Origin: Actinoplanes liguriensis
GTDB taxonomy: Bacteria; Actinomycetota; Actinomycetes; Mycobacteriales; Micromonosporaceae
NCBI GenBank assembly: GCA_000715855.1
Contig: KL571321.1
Coordinates: forward strand, 9,577-17,143
Length of the DNA: 7,567 nt
Direction of reading: 5' to 3'
Shown piece by piece: positions 1 to 5,382 of the stretch. Numbering within the stretch: the stretch's first letter is position 1; the number at the start of each line of letters is the position of its first letter. The notes under the pieces were generated by a model. That model saw only the letters and a list, made by a program, of their open reading frames with translations. It searched no databases and had not been told where the DNA came from. Made by a program: the position numbers and the translations under genes.

Positions 1-205
1 CCATGACGTCGGCGCACTCGGCGAACAGCGCGTACTTGTTGGGGAAATGCCGGTACAGAGCGGCGGCGCTGATGCCGACACCGGCGGCGATTTCCTCCAT
101 CGAAGCCGCGTGGTAGCCCCGCTCGCTGAAGACCTGGCCGGCCGCTTCGACGATGAGTTGCTTGCGGTTACGGGGCCGGGTGGCCGCGGTGGGCTCGGCG
201 GTCAT
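1..205 (-). CDS. TetR-family transcriptional regulator (N-terminal part, cut by left window edge)
   Basis: The first 68 residues of a TetR-type DNA-binding repressor are visible; the ligand-binding domain lies beyond position 1. After a basic tail (TRPRNRKQ, residues 9-16), helix 1 carries IVEAAGQVFSERGYHAAS (18-35). The helix-turn-helix follows with MEEIAAGVGIS (36-46) and the recognition helix AAALYRHFPNKYALF (47-61), whose LYRHFPNK block is the signature of the family. The ATG at 203-205 gives the normal short N-terminal arm. No clear Shine-Dalgarno sequence precedes it, so a leaderless or very short-leader message is possible. It lies 52 bp downstream of the aldehyde dehydrogenase gene on the same strand, so it could be the last gene of the catabolic operon or a separately transcribed autoregulated gene. 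Family assignment is certain; target genes and ligand cannot be told from this fragment. Confidence 0.95.
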   Translation of the reverse strand, partial: MTAEPTAATRPRNRKQLIVEAAGQVFSERGYHAASMEEIAAGVGISAAALYRHFPNKYALFAECADVM

Positions 206-207
206 GC

Positions 208-222
208 GTGTTAGTCAATCAC
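208..222 (-). promoter_or_regulatory. Candidate TetR operator / promoter element just upstream of the TetR gene
   Basis: The minus strand reads GTGATTGACTAACAC, an imperfect 15-bp palindrome (GTG.T.G.C.A.CAC, five of seven pairs matching) ending two bases before the ATG of the TetR gene. TetR proteins commonly repress their own gene through palindromes of about this size at the start site. A TTGACT hexamer lies inside it, but a matching -10 would fall within the coding region, so I do not claim a full promoter. The operator role is inference from position and symmetry. Confidence 0.35.
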
Positions 223-229
223 AGACCAC

Positions 230-249
230 CAGGCACGATGTGCTCCCTG
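230..249 (-). other. Weak hairpin between the aldehyde dehydrogenase and TetR genes
   Basis: The short stem GCAC-ATC-GTGC (233-243), with an outer CAG/CTG pair of arms (230-232 and 247-249) separated by a three-base bulge on one side, sits 8-27 bases after the aldehyde dehydrogenase stop codon. There is no U tract. It could be a weak U-less terminator or processing stem at the end of the catabolic operon, or chance. The rest of the 206-257 gap holds only the candidate operator. Confidence 0.25.
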
Positions 250-257
250 TCGCCGGG

Positions 258-1760
258 TCAGAGGAAGCTGACGTTCTGGGCCAGGGACAACGTGCTGGAG
301 TAGTTGATCGTGTTGGTGGCCCGCCGCATGTAGGCGCGCCACGCGTCGGAACCGGACTCGCGCCCGCCGCCGGTTTCTTTCTCACCACCGAACGCGCCGC
401 CGATCTCCGCGCCGGACGTGCCGATGTTGACGTTGGCGATCCCGCAGTCGGAGCCGTCGGCGGCCAGGAATCGCTCAGCCTCCTGCATGTCACGGGTGAA
501 GATCGAGGACGACAATCCCTGGGGTACGTCGTTGTGCAGCGCCACCGCCTCCTCGAACGTGTCGTAGGTGAGCACGTACAGGGTCGGGGCGAAAGTTTCC
601 TCCCGGACGACCGGGGACTGCCGGGGCATCCGCACGATCGCCGGTTCGACGTACGCGCCGCCGGTCCTCTCGATCCTCCGGCCACCGGCGATGACCTTGC
701 CGCCCTCGGCCTGGGCACGTTCCAGCGCGGCCGCCATCGACGACGCGGCGGCTTCCGTGATCAGTGGACCGACCAGCGTCTTCCCGTCGAAAGGGTCACC
801 GATCGGCAGGCGGCCGTAGACCTCGGCCAGCTTCTCGGTGAGCTGGTCGGCGATGTCACGGTGGACGATCAGCCGGCGCAGGGTCGTGCAGCGCTGCCCG
901 GCGGTCCCGGCGGCCGCGAACACGATGCCCTGCAGTGCCAGATCGAGGTCGGCGGAGGGCGCCACGACGGCCGCGTTGTTGCCGCCCAGCTCCAGGAGCA
1001 CCCGGCCGAACCGGGCGGCGACGCGCGGCCCGACCGCACGGCCCATGCGGGTGGAGCCGGTCGCGCTCACCAGGCCGACCTGCGGACTGTCGACGACGAG
1101 AGAACCGATCTCCGGGCCGCCGAGCAGCAGCCGGTGCAGGTGGGCGGGCGCGTCGGCCTGGGCGATCGCGCGGTCGAGCAGATGGCTGGTGGCGAGCGAG
1201 ACCAGGGGAGTGAGCTCGCTGGGCTTCCACACCACGGCGTCGCCGCAGACCAGGGCGAGCGCGGTGTTCCACGACCAGACCGCGGCCGGGAAGTTGAACG
1301 CCGAGATCACGCCGACGACGCCGAGCGGATGCCAGGTCTCGGCCAGCCGGTGACCGGGCCGCTCGGAGGCGATCGTCTTTCCGTAGAGCTGCCGCGACAA
1401 CCCGACCGCGAACTCGCAGATGTCGATCATTTCCTGCACTTCGCCGAGTGCTTCCGACCGAATCTTTCCGACCTCGATGGTGATCAGGTCCGCGAGGTCC
1501 GACTTGTGCACGCGCAGCAGGTCGCCGAGCGTGCGGACGAGCTCGCCGCGCACCGGCGCCGGGGTGGTCCGCCACGTGCGGAACGCCTCCGTGGCCTCGC
1601 CGATCGCCAGGGTCGCCTCCTCGGCGGTGACGGCTCGCAGCCCGAAGAGGCTCTCGCCGGTGATCGGGGAACGGGCGTAGAGATCGGCGCCGTCCGGGAC
1701 GGTGGCGCCGATCCGGCTGAGGCTGTTCCGGGCCTGTTCGCGCAACTGGTCGGTGTTCAT
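258..1760 (-). CDS. pcd: ALDH7-type aldehyde dehydrogenase, probable L-piperidine-6-carboxylate / 2-aminoadipate semialdehyde dehydrogenase
   Basis: This is a 500-residue NAD(P)+-dependent aldehyde dehydrogenase, full length for the family. It likely oxidises 2-aminoadipate 6-semialdehyde, which is in equilibrium with piperideine-6-carboxylate, to 2-aminoadipate in lysine breakdown. Visible motifs are SAFNFPAAVW (oxyanion Asn156), WKPSE (178-182, cofactor binding), SATGSTRMG (232-240), LLELGGNN with general base Glu257, AGTAGQRCTT with catalytic Cys291, and EETFAP (387-392). The C-terminal GGEKETGGGRESGSDAW and RRATNTINYS blocks mark the antiquitin/ALDH7 branch, which contains AmaB, Pcd and human ALDH7A1. 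The ATG at 1758-1760 overlaps the stop of the upstream HglS gene as ATGA, so translation is probably coupled. The neighbouring 2-oxoadipate enzyme supports the substrate call. Other ALDH7 substrates, such as betaine aldehyde, remain possible but fit the context less well. Confidence 0.9.
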   Translation of the reverse strand: MNTDQLREQARNSLSRIGATVPDGADLYARSPITGESLFGLRAVTAEEATLAIGEATEAFRTWRTTPAPVRGELVRTLGDLLRVHKSDLADLITIEVGKIRSEALGEVQEMIDICEFAVGLSRQLYGKTIASERPGHRLAETWHPLGVVGVISAFNFPAAVWSWNTALALVCGDAVVWKPSELTPLVSLATSHLLDRAIAQADAPAHLHRLLLGGPEIGSLVVDSPQVGLVSATGSTRMGRAVGPRVAARFGRVLLELGGNNAAVVAPSADLDLALQGIVFAAAGTAGQRCTTLRRLIVHRDIADQLTEKLAEVYGRLPIGDPFDGKTLVGPLITEAAASSMAAALERAQAEGGKVIAGGRRIERTGGAYVEPAIVRMPRQSPVVREETFAPTLYVLTYDTFEEAVALHNDVPQGLSSSIFTRDMQEAERFLAADGSDCGIANVNIGTSGAEIGGAFGGEKETGGGRESGSDAWRAYMRRATNTINYSSTLSLAQNVSFL

Positions 1761-3139
1761 CGGGTGACCTCCGGGATGCCGAGTTTCGTGGTGACCGCCG
1801 TGATCGATGCCGCCTGCTCGGCGGCGTACAGCGCGAACGGGTCGTGGATGTCCCGGCCCACCGCGGTGGCGAGCCAGTCCTGGTCGTAGGCGACACCCGC
1901 CTGGCTGGTGTCGCGGGTGCCCTCCGCGCTGAGGTTCGACTGAAAGATTCCGGCGGCCGACCGTGGAAGGAAGTCTTCGTACACGATCGGGGTCGCCGTC
2001 ACCCAGCCCTGGTCGACCAGCTCCGTGAGGGTGCGCGGGGGAGGGCCGCCGGGCGGAGCCGGGCTCACCGCGAAGGAGAAGTAGGCGAGACCGGCCTCGC
2101 GAAGCCCGCGCTCGGTGTCCGGCAGACCTTCCTCCCACACGGCGACGGCAATTTCTGCCCGGCTGGGCCCGGCGGCGGCGCAGCGACGGTCGATCTCGCT
2201 GAGCAGGGTGTCGTAGCGCGCGCGTCCGGTCGGGGTCAGCGCTACGCCCCGCGCCTCCACCTCGCCGAAGCGGACACGCAACGAGCCGGTTGCGACAGTG
2301 CCGTCCGGATCCCGCATGGTCCGAGCCTCGGCGAGCGCCCGGAACGACGTTTGCCTGAGCAGGACGTCTGGGCCTCGCCACCGGGGCGGCCCCTGGATAT
2401 TGTCGATCATGGCGATGCCGCGGTCGGTCATCCGCCGGTAGAGATCGTCGATGTCCAGCACGCGCGGCGTCAGATGGTTGATGTGCGTGCTGCGTACCCC
2501 GCCGATGTCGGCGGCTACGGCGGGGATTTTCTCCAACTCGGCGTACCAGGCGCGGTCGACGGGTTCGGCCGACAGCTCGAAGGCCTGCACCGCCAGGCGA
2601 AGGAAATTTTCTGCGTCCCGTTCGCCGAGCCCGCCGTCCCGTTCCGCTCGATCGGCGAGCTCCAGGAGTTCCGGGCGGAAGAGCTGCCGCCCCGCGAGGA
2701 AACTTTCCAACCGGGCACGCAGCTCGGGTGTGAAGAACCGCGGATCGGCCGGGGTCAGCATCGACGTGAACACCCGGAACGGGTTGAGCGCGAGTTCCGC
2801 GGCGTCGATCGGCCGGAACGCGGTGGAAATCACCGGCACCGAACTGCTCGCGGCGTCGCGCAGATCGTAGAAACCGACCGGGTGCATGCCGAGCGCGCCG
2901 AAGATCCGGGCGACCTGTCCGAGTTCGGTCGGCGTGCCCACCCGGATCGCGCCGTGCCGCTCGGCGGTGATCCGGCCGATCGAGCCCAGGCGCTGCGCCG
3001 CGTCGCCGTCCCGCGCCACGACGTCGCGGTTGACCTGCTCGGAGACCTCGACGAGCGTCGTGTAGGCGGGTACCTCCCGCCCGTACATGGTGGAGAGCTC
3101 CTGGGCGAATCTCGCCCGCAGCCGCCATTGCGGAATCAT
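1757..3139 (-). CDS. hglS: DUF1338 / HglS-type 2-oxoadipate dioxygenase/decarboxylase (D-2-hydroxyglutarate synthase)
   Basis: This is a 460-residue cytosolic VOC-superfamily enzyme, usual length for DUF1338. Characterised HglS uses Fe(II) and O2 to convert 2-oxoadipate to D-2-hydroxyglutarate plus CO2 in lysine catabolism. The sequence shows ERHGAIRVGT (60-69) with the probable first metal ligand His62 and substrate-binding Arg66. STHINHLTPR (217-226) carries a second His ligand (His219 or His222), and VRFGEVEARGVALT (289-302) carries the acidic ligand (Glu293 or Glu295). GMHPVGFYDLR (84-94), NPFRVFTSML (120-129) and YEDFLPRSAAGIFQSNL (387-403) are also typical. The last of these is followed by a short tail, as in complete members. 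The ATG at 3137-3139 is preceded by AGGGGAA with a 5-nt spacer, which fixes the start. It lies between a DAO-family oxidase and an ALDH7, as expected for a pipecolate/aminoadipate route. The exact metal ligands were assigned by motif reading, not alignment. Confidence 0.9.
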   Translation of the reverse strand: MIPQWRLRARFAQELSTMYGREVPAYTTLVEVSEQVNRDVVARDGDAAQRLGSIGRITAERHGAIRVGTPTELGQVARIFGALGMHPVGFYDLRDAASSSVPVISTAFRPIDAAELALNPFRVFTSMLTPADPRFFTPELRARLESFLAGRQLFRPELLELADRAERDGGLGERDAENFLRLAVQAFELSAEPVDRAWYAELEKIPAVAADIGGVRSTHINHLTPRVLDIDDLYRRMTDRGIAMIDNIQGPPRWRGPDVLLRQTSFRALAEARTMRDPDGTVATGSLRVRFGEVEARGVALTPTGRARYDTLLSEIDRRCAAAGPSRAEIAVAVWEEGLPDTERGLREAGLAYFSFAVSPAPPGGPPPRTLTELVDQGWVTATPIVYEDFLPRSAAGIFQSNLSAEGTRDTSQAGVAYDQDWLATAVGRDIHDPFALYAAEQAASITAVTTKLGIPEVTR

Positions 3140-3144
3140 GCTCG

Positions 3145-3151
3145 TTCCCCT
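3145..3151 (-). promoter_or_regulatory. Ribosome binding site of the HglS gene
   Basis: AGGGGAA on the minus strand, five bases before the ATG at 3139, is a strong Shine-Dalgarno sequence and decides the start. Directly upstream (3151-3160) is the short dyad TGTC-TG-GACA. The HglS gene is therefore translated independently even though it probably shares a message with the oxidase 52 bp upstream. Confidence 0.75.
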
Positions 3152-3162
3152 GTCCAGACAAA

Positions 3163-3195
3163 CGGTCAGTCGAAGCGGTCAGTCGAAGCGGTCAG
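3163..3195 (-). repeat. 13-bp tandem repeat, about 2.5 copies, at the oxidase/HglS junction
   Basis: The unit CTTCGACTGACCG (minus strand) occurs twice exactly at 3163-3175 and 3176-3188. A third partial copy of seven matching bases (3189-3195) spans the oxidase stop codon at 3192-3194. The repeat fills most of the 52-bp gap before the HglS ribosome binding site. It may be a replication-slippage product, or a regularly spaced protein or RNA element. The sequence does not decide between these. Confidence 0.8.
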
Positions 3196-4328
3196 ACGAT
3201 GTGGGACTCCGGGCGGCCGGAGGCGTCTGCCAGAAAGCGTGTGGTGGTCAGAGGGCCTACGTCGATGACCGGCGTCCGGTTCAGGTAGAGGTCGCGGATT
3301 ACCTCGCCTACCGCTGGGGCCTGAAGGAAACCGTGGCCGGAGAAGCCGGTTGCGTACAGGAAGGCGTCCTGGCGGCCGATCAGTGCGTTGTGGTCAGGGG
3401 TCACCTCGTACAAGCCTGCCCAGCCATTGCGCAGACCTACCTCCGCCAACTCTGGCGCCCGGACCCCGACCGCCGCGGCGAACCGCGGCAGCCACTCCTC
3501 CGAGTAGTCCAGCCGAAAGCCCGGCTCCTGATCCGGATCGGACATCCCCATCAGTAGCCCGGCCCCTTCGCGGTGGAAGTAGAACGTGCTGCCGAAGTCG
3601 ATGGTGAACGGGACGACCCCGGCCAGCGACGGCATCGGCTCGGTGCAGACGATCTGCCGGCGCAGCGGTGTGACCGGCAGCGGAACGCCGGCCATCTCCC
3701 CGATCGCCGCCGACCAGGCCCCGGCCGCGCAGACCACCGCGCCTGCCGTGATCGGCCCGCGGGAGGTGCTGACGATCCCGGCCGTCATGTCGATCCCGGT
3801 CACCGTGACCCCGGTCAGCAGCGTGGCGCCGTGCCTGCGGGCGGCGCGGGCGTAGCCGAGCACCACCGACTCCGGCGTGCAGTGCCCGTCGTCGGGGGAC
3901 CAGGCCGCGGCGAGCAGGCCGTCGGTCGAGATCAGCGGGGAGAGCCGCTTCGCCTCGGCCACGGAGATCATCCTGCTGGTGACGCCGAGTTCGTTCTGCA
4001 GCCGCACGTCGCGCTCGAACGACGCCACGTCGTCGGGGGTGGAGAGCAGGAACAGGTAGCCGACCCGGTGCAGGTCGATCTCCTGGCCCGGGCGCCGCCC
4101 GAAATCGGCGAACGCCCGCAGGCTGCGCGCGCCGAGCTCGATGTTGATCCGGTCGGAGAACTGTGCGCGGACGCCGCCCGCCGCCTTGCAGGTCGATCCG
4201 CTGCCGAGCTCGTCGCGCTCCACGAGCACGACGTCCCGGACACCGGCCTCGGCCAGGTGAAACGCGACGCTGGCGCCGATCGCGCCGCCACCGATCACGA
4301 CCACTTCCGCGGAGCTGGGGACGGTCAT
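3192..4328 (-). CDS. FAD-dependent amino-acid oxidase/dehydrogenase of the DAO family (sarcosine-oxidase-like; possibly pipecolate or related imino acid)
   Basis: This 378-residue DAO-fold flavoprotein would oxidise a secondary or primary amine of an amino acid. The N-terminal Rossmann motif EVVVIGGGAIGAS (8-20) has Gly13, Gly15 and Gly18, and the strand end DVVLVER has Glu37, which usually binds the FAD ribose. STCKAAGGVRAQFSD (45-59) follows, where related flavoproteins contact FAD. VVCAAGAWS (198-206) is the mid-domain FAD contact. The C-terminal GFSGHGFLQAPAVGE (328-342) closes the FAD site, complete for the family. No signal peptide is seen. In pseudomonads a pipecolate oxidase of this superfamily (AmaA) is encoded beside AmaB, and here the oxidase leads an operon with the ALDH7 and HglS. 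Pipecolate is thus the favoured substrate by context. Glycine/sarcosine/proline-type substrates or a D-amino acid cannot be excluded. The ATG at 4326-4328 lacks a close ribosome binding site; see the leader hairpin. Confidence 0.85.
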   Translation of the reverse strand: MTVPSSAEVVVIGGGAIGASVAFHLAEAGVRDVVLVERDELGSGSTCKAAGGVRAQFSDRINIELGARSLRAFADFGRRPGQEIDLHRVGYLFLLSTPDDVASFERDVRLQNELGVTSRMISVAEAKRLSPLISTDGLLAAAWSPDDGHCTPESVVLGYARAARRHGATLLTGVTVTGIDMTAGIVSTSRGPITAGAVVCAAGAWSAAIGEMAGVPLPVTPLRRQIVCTEPMPSLAGVVPFTIDFGSTFYFHREGAGLLMGMSDPDQEPGFRLDYSEEWLPRFAAAVGVRAPELAEVGLRNGWAGLYEVTPDHNALIGRQDAFLYATGFSGHGFLQAPAVGEVIRDLYLNRTPVIDVGPLTTTRFLADASGRPESHIV

Positions 4329-4348
4329 AGGCCCATCATGGGGCCCCT
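4325..4348 (-). promoter_or_regulatory. Leader hairpin with a four-codon upstream ORF overlapping the oxidase start
   Basis: The minus strand reads A-GGGG-CCCC-ATG-ATG-GGC-CTA-TGA. The only purine-rich ribosome-binding-like tract (AGGGG, 4348-4344) is spaced for the ATG at 4339, which encodes just Met-Met-Gly-Leu. Its TGA (4327-4325) overlaps the ATG of the oxidase (4328-4326). The same stretch can fold: GGCCC (4345-4341) pairs with GGGCC (4334-4330) around a six-base loop holding the upstream ATG, which would bury the ribosome binding site. Termination-reinitiation coupling or hairpin control of oxidase translation is plausible. Alternatively the message starts further in and is leaderless. 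This is inference. Confidence 0.4.
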
Positions 4349-4417
4349 TTTTCGTGCAGGTCCATTCTCAATTCGTACGGGAAATCGTTTAATTTCTTTG
4401 AAAGATCGGGGGCGCGG
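4329..4417. promoter_or_regulatory. Divergent control region between the oxidase and LysR genes
   Basis: These 89 bp separate the two start codons and must hold the promoters for both directions unless longer leaders exist. Positions 4348-4405 are strikingly AT-rich against the GC-rich surroundings. I could not pick a convincing -35/-10 pair in either direction. A weak candidate reading left is TTAAAC with GAGAAT 17 bp later. LysR-type regulators typically bind such divergent regions to control both themselves and the adjacent operon, which supports this as the LysR target. Confidence 0.7.
4393..4405. promoter_or_regulatory. Candidate LysR-type binding box (T-N11-A with dyad)
   Basis: TCTTTGAAAGA (4395-4405) is a perfect odd-length 11-bp palindrome. 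The T at 4393 and the A at 4405 give the T-N11-A spacing typical of LysR-family boxes. It ends 12 bp before the LysR GTG start, a place where binding would autorepress. An activation site for the oxidase operon might be elsewhere in the same gap. Assignment rests on pattern and position only. Confidence 0.4.
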
Positions 4418-5320
4418 GTGGACTGGTCGAGCGTGCAGTTGCGGTCGCTGGTCGAGCTGCGGCGGCGCGGCACCGTGACGGCGGTCGCGGCGGCGCTCGA
4501 TTACACGCCGGGGGCGATTTCGCAGCAGCTCAGCGCCTTGGAGCGAGCGGCCGGGGTGCCGTTGCTGCGGCGGCTGGGCCGGCGGGTCGAGCTGACCGAG
4601 GCGGGGCTGGCGCTGGTCGAGCACGCCCAGCGGATCCTGGACATCGAGGCGTCGGCGACGGCCGCGCTGGAACGCAGCGTGGGTGCGGTCGCGGGGGAGT
4701 TGCAGGTGGCGCTTTTCGCCACCGCGGCGGCGGACATCCTGCCGGTGGTGCTCGCGCGGGTCCGGCAACGGCATCCCGGGCTGGTGGTGCGCAGCCGCGA
4801 GATGGTGGTCGACGAGGTCTACGACGCGGTCGCCTCCGGCGCCGCCGACCTGGCGATCGGCCTGGAGTACCCGGATGTGCCGATCCGGCGCGACCCGTCG
4901 CTGCGCGTGGTCCATCTCTACCGGGAACGGTTCTCGCTGGCGGTGCCGACCGGCTTGATGCCCGCCGGCGAGGCGGTGAGCCTGACCGCGACCGGTCCGC
5001 CGCTCGGCTGGATCCTGCCGCCCGAGAACACCCATTACGGCCAGGCGATCCGGGTGGTGTGCCGCCGGGCCGGGATCGAGCCGGAGCTGCGGCACGAGGT
5101 CAACGACACGGCCGCGTCCCTGGCGCTGGTCGAGGCGGGGATCGGGGTGAGCCCGGTGACCGGGCTGATGCTGCGGCTGCGGCCGTCCCGGTTCGACGTG
5201 GTGCCGATAGCGGAAACTTTCGAACGGGACATCGCCGCGGTGTTCCGCTCCTCGGCCGAGCACCGCCCGGGGGTCGTCGCTCTGGTCCGGGTCCTCCGTG
5301 AGCTGGCCCAGGACGCCTGA
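4418..5320 (+). CDS. LysR-type transcriptional regulator, likely of the adjacent catabolic operon
   Basis: This is a complete 300-residue LysR-family regulator, usual length. The N-terminal winged helix-turn-helix spans about residues 5-64: VQLRSLVELRRRGTVTAVAA, then YTPGAISQQLSALERAAGVPL (recognition helix), then RRVELTEAGLALV (wing). A linker helix (65-90) follows. The effector domain begins at GELQVALFATAAADILPVVL (93-112), with GAADLAIGLE (141-150) between the two lobes and ALVEAGIGVSPVTGLML (236-252) near the C-terminus. The start is the GTG at 4418, preceded by GGGGGC with about a 5-nt spacer. The gene is divergent from the oxidase, the classic arrangement for a LysR activator of the neighbouring operon. 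The inducer would then be a lysine-pathway intermediate such as pipecolate or aminoadipate, which is inference. No terminator is evident after its stop before the next gene. Confidence 0.95.
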   Translation: MDWSSVQLRSLVELRRRGTVTAVAAALDYTPGAISQQLSALERAAGVPLLRRLGRRVELTEAGLALVEHAQRILDIEASATAALERSVGAVAGELQVALFATAAADILPVVLARVRQRHPGLVVRSREMVVDEVYDAVASGAADLAIGLEYPDVPIRRDPSLRVVHLYRERFSLAVPTGLMPAGEAVSLTATGPPLGWILPPENTHYGQAIRVVCRRAGIEPELRHEVNDTAASLALVEAGIGVSPVTGLMLRLRPSRFDVVPIAETFERDIAAVFRSSAEHRPGVVALVRVLRELAQDA

Positions 5321-5329
5321 CCGTCCACG

Positions 5330-5359
5330 TTGATCGGTGGGGACCGAATTCGATAGTCT
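5330..5359 (+). promoter_or_regulatory. Candidate housekeeping promoter for the radical SAM gene
   Basis: TTGATC (5330-5335) and TAGTCT (5354-5359) are separated by 18 bp and resemble the actinobacterial housekeeping -35 TTGAC- and -10 TAnnnT elements. Transcription would start near 5365, giving a leader of about 15-20 nt before the GTG at 5383. Only 62 bp separate the LysR stop from this gene, so read-through from LysR is also possible. Confidence 0.45.
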
Positions 5360-5370
5360 CCTGTCGATTC
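5346..5370. promoter_or_regulatory. Inverted repeat overlapping the -10 of the radical SAM promoter
   Basis: GAATTCGATAG (5346-5356) and CTGTCGATTC (5361-5370) are inverted copies around TCTC, with one unpaired base and one mismatch (or G-U pair in RNA). The dyad covers the proposed -10 and start point, so it may be an operator. As RNA it would form a hairpin of about nine pairs, which could also stop transcription from LysR, but no U tract follows. Confidence 0.45.
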
Positions 5371-5373
5371 ACG

Positions 5374-5378
5374 GGAGG
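5374..5378 (+). promoter_or_regulatory. Ribosome binding site of the radical SAM gene
   Basis: GGAGG within ACGGGAGGGTTC lies four bases before the GTG at 5383. It fixes a GTG start that gives the family-typical N-terminus MRITLVNMPW. Confidence 0.8.
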
Positions 5379-5382
5379 GTTC

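Noticed and set aside
268..350. Apparent Leu-rich C-terminal extension of the aldehyde dehydrogenase (STLSLAQNVSFL) as a sign of frameshift
   Set aside because: ALDH7 proteins normally end a short distance after the TINYS motif with a similar LAQ-like tail, so the C-terminus is normal.
153..1889. Long plus-strand open frame antisense to the aldehyde dehydrogenase gene, and a similar one at 1844-3268 antisense to the HglS gene
   Set aside because: Their translations are Arg/Gly/Asp-rich with no recognisable motif, and the opposite strand encodes complete conserved enzymes. Such frames arise from GC-rich third positions.
258..3161. One very long minus-strand frame that looks like a 967-residue fusion ending in the aldehyde dehydrogenase
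   Set aside because: The aldehyde dehydrogenase frame happens to stay open upstream through the HglS gene, but that part is low-complexity shadow sequence. The HglS gene reads well in its own frame and ends with an ATGA overlap, so two separate genes are supported.
4325..5263. Minus-strand open frame opposite the LysR gene
   Set aside because: No family motif and a His/Arg/Gln-rich composition. The plus strand encodes a textbook LysR protein with a ribosome binding site.
5321..5382. Possible small precursor-peptide gene ahead of the radical SAM enzyme
   Set aside because: The gap is only 62 bp, holds the promoter, dyad and ribosome binding site, and contains no start codon with a usable ribosome binding site followed by a sensible short ORF.
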